DNA of 7,338 nt, from contig CAJMSO010000087.1 of NCBI GenBank assembly GCA_905216075.1, positions 1 through 7,338 on the forward strand. The letters run 5' to 3'. The position numbers and the translations under genes are program-made. Shown here piece after piece: positions 6,344 through 7,338 of this stretch; the stretch's first letter is position 1; each line of letters starts with the position of its first letter. The notes below the pieces were generated by a model. The model was not told the DNA's origin, ran no database searches, and saw only the letters and a program-made list of their open reading frames with translations. The stretch is from an uncultured bacterium. GTDB taxonomy: Bacteria > Actinomycetota > Coriobacteriia > Coriobacteriales > Coriobacteriaceae.

Positions 6344-7338
6344 ATTCCATTTGTGATTTCGCTGTAGCGGCAAGCTGAGCCACGTAGTCCTTAAACACGC
6401 GGCCGCGCTCCTCATAGCCCGAGAACTCATCGAACGAAGAGCAGGCAGGAGAAAGTAAGATCACGTCACCACGACTCGAAAGCGAACGGGCAACGTCCAC
6501 GGCGTCGCGCAGGTCATCCGCCTGGGCGATATCCACATCGCCATCGACATCGGCCTCGTCCATAGCGGCGGTGAAGCGCTCGCGCGCATCGCCAAAGCAG
6601 ACGACCGAGCGCACGTTGTCCATAACGACGCGCGCGAAGTCCGTGAGCGGCGTGCCCTTATCGTGGCCGCCGAGCAGCAAGATCACGTCGTCATCGGGAA
6701 ATGCCGTCAGCGCCTTCTCGACCGCATCGGTGTTGGTCGCCTTGGAATCGTTGACGTAGCGCACGCCGTCAATCTCGCCACACGGCTCCACGCGGTGCTC
6801 GAGCGGCTGGAACGAGGCAAGACCGCGGCAGACACCATCGACATCGGCACCGACCGCCAAGGCAGCCGTGGCAGCGCACAGGGCATTGATAACATTGTGA
6901 TGGCCCGAGATCTTGAGCTCGGATGTAGCGATGAGCGGGGTCTCGACGCCTTTCAGACGCACGATCATCTTGCCATCGCGCACAAAGGCGGCATCCTCGC
7001 CCTCAGGCTCGTCAAAGGCAACCTTGCAGATGCGACGACCCGGCGTGTAGATGTACTCATCGAACTCGTGAATACCGGCGTCTTCGACGTCGACAACCAC
7101 CAGATCGTCATCGACCATATTGTCAAACAGTTTGATCTTGGCAAGCGCATAGTTCTTATGGCTCTTATGCCAGCCCAAGTGGTCGGGAGTGATGTTGAGC
7201 AGCACCGCCACGCAGGGGTGGAGCTCGGTTGTCGTAGCAATCTGATAGCTCGAGAGCTCAGCCACAAACCACTCGTTGTGGGCTCGGCCGTCAATCTCGT
7301 TGACCGGCGGCTCGCCGATGTTGCCGACAGCAACGCTG
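6342..7338 (-). CDS. murD: UDP-N-acetylmuramoylalanine--D-glutamate ligase MurD, 3' part
   Basis: MurD is the cytoplasmic ATP-dependent ligase that adds D-Glu to UDP-MurNAc-L-Ala. The reading frame runs off the right edge, leaving 331 residues of an expected 450-500. The N-terminal UDP-binding domain and the P-loop are outside the window. The fragment begins SVAVGNIGEPP, the conserved GNIG motif, followed by FVAELSSYQI (24-33). It continues with LNITPDHLGWH (47-57), GHHNVINAL (145-153), and in the C-terminal ligase domain EHRVE (180-184), YVNDSKATNTDAV (194-206), LLLGGHDKGTPL (221-232) and LSPACSSFDEF with YEERGRVF (295-315). The GTG at 7265 encodes the Val of FVAELSS and is internal, not a start. 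The stop is 8 nt before ftsW. The N-terminal boundary cannot be given. Confidence 0.96.
   Translation of the reverse strand, partial: SVAVGNIGEPPVNEIDGRAHNEWFVAELSSYQIATTTELHPCVAVLLNITPDHLGWHKSHKNYALAKIKLFDNMVDDDLVVVDVEDAGIHEFDEYIYTPGRRICKVAFDEPEGEDAAFVRDGKMIVRLKGVETPLIATSELKISGHHNVINALCAATAALAVGADVDGVCRGLASFQPLEHRVEPCGEIDGVRYVNDSKATNTDAVEKALTAFPDDDVILLLGGHDKGTPLTDFARVVMDNVRSVVCFGDARERFTAAMDEADVDGDVDIAQADDLRDAVDVARSLSSRGDVILLSPACSSFDEFSGYEERGRVFKDYVAQLAATAKSQME

Noticed and set aside
7263..7265. GTG as a possible murD start
   Set aside because: The frame continues upstream through WFV and GNIGEPP, conserved MurD sequence, to the window edge. The GTG encodes the Val of FVAELSS.

Overview
The window is a stretch of a bacterial division and cell wall (dcw) cluster, with every gene on the minus strand. 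In transcription order (right to left) it holds the 3' part of murD (cut by the right edge), ftsW, murG, murC, murB and ftsQ. The window ends 61 bases past the ftsQ stop. I see no RNA gene, mobile element, CRISPR array or credible plus-strand gene.

The order murD-ftsW-murG-murC-murB-ftsQ, high GC, actinobacterial-looking motifs (for example GGTAGHINP in MurG) and a long basic cytoplasmic tail on FtsQ suggest an actinobacterium. My best guess is a Coriobacteriia member (Collinsella/Olsenella-like), by resemblance only; no search was possible.

Layout: murD 6342-7338 (partial), 8-nt gap, ftsW 4813-6333 (GTG start), 11-nt overlap, murG 3708-4823, 97-nt gap, murC 2192-3610, 5-nt gap, murB 1275-2186, 44-nt overlap, ftsQ 62-1318. 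The packing indicates one co-transcribed, partly translationally coupled operon. The 97-nt murG-murC gap is the only place where an internal signal would fit. For murC and murG, Shine-Dalgarno sequences favour starts 27 and 33 nt downstream of the longest possible reading frames.

Functionally the genes form one pathway. MurB and MurC make UDP-MurNAc and add the first amino acid, MurD adds D-Glu, and MurG adds GlcNAc to lipid I to give lipid II. FtsW polymerises lipid II into septal glycan, and FtsQ is the membrane scaffold that holds the division complex together. The enzymes keep their expected catalytic motifs.

I found no new system. The unusual points are the cytoplasmic tails of the two division proteins: a 155-residue, strongly basic, repeat-bearing N-terminal tail on FtsQ, and a roughly 100-residue C-terminal tail on FtsW with a duplicated short motif. 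An A8 slippery tract in ftsQ is also notable.
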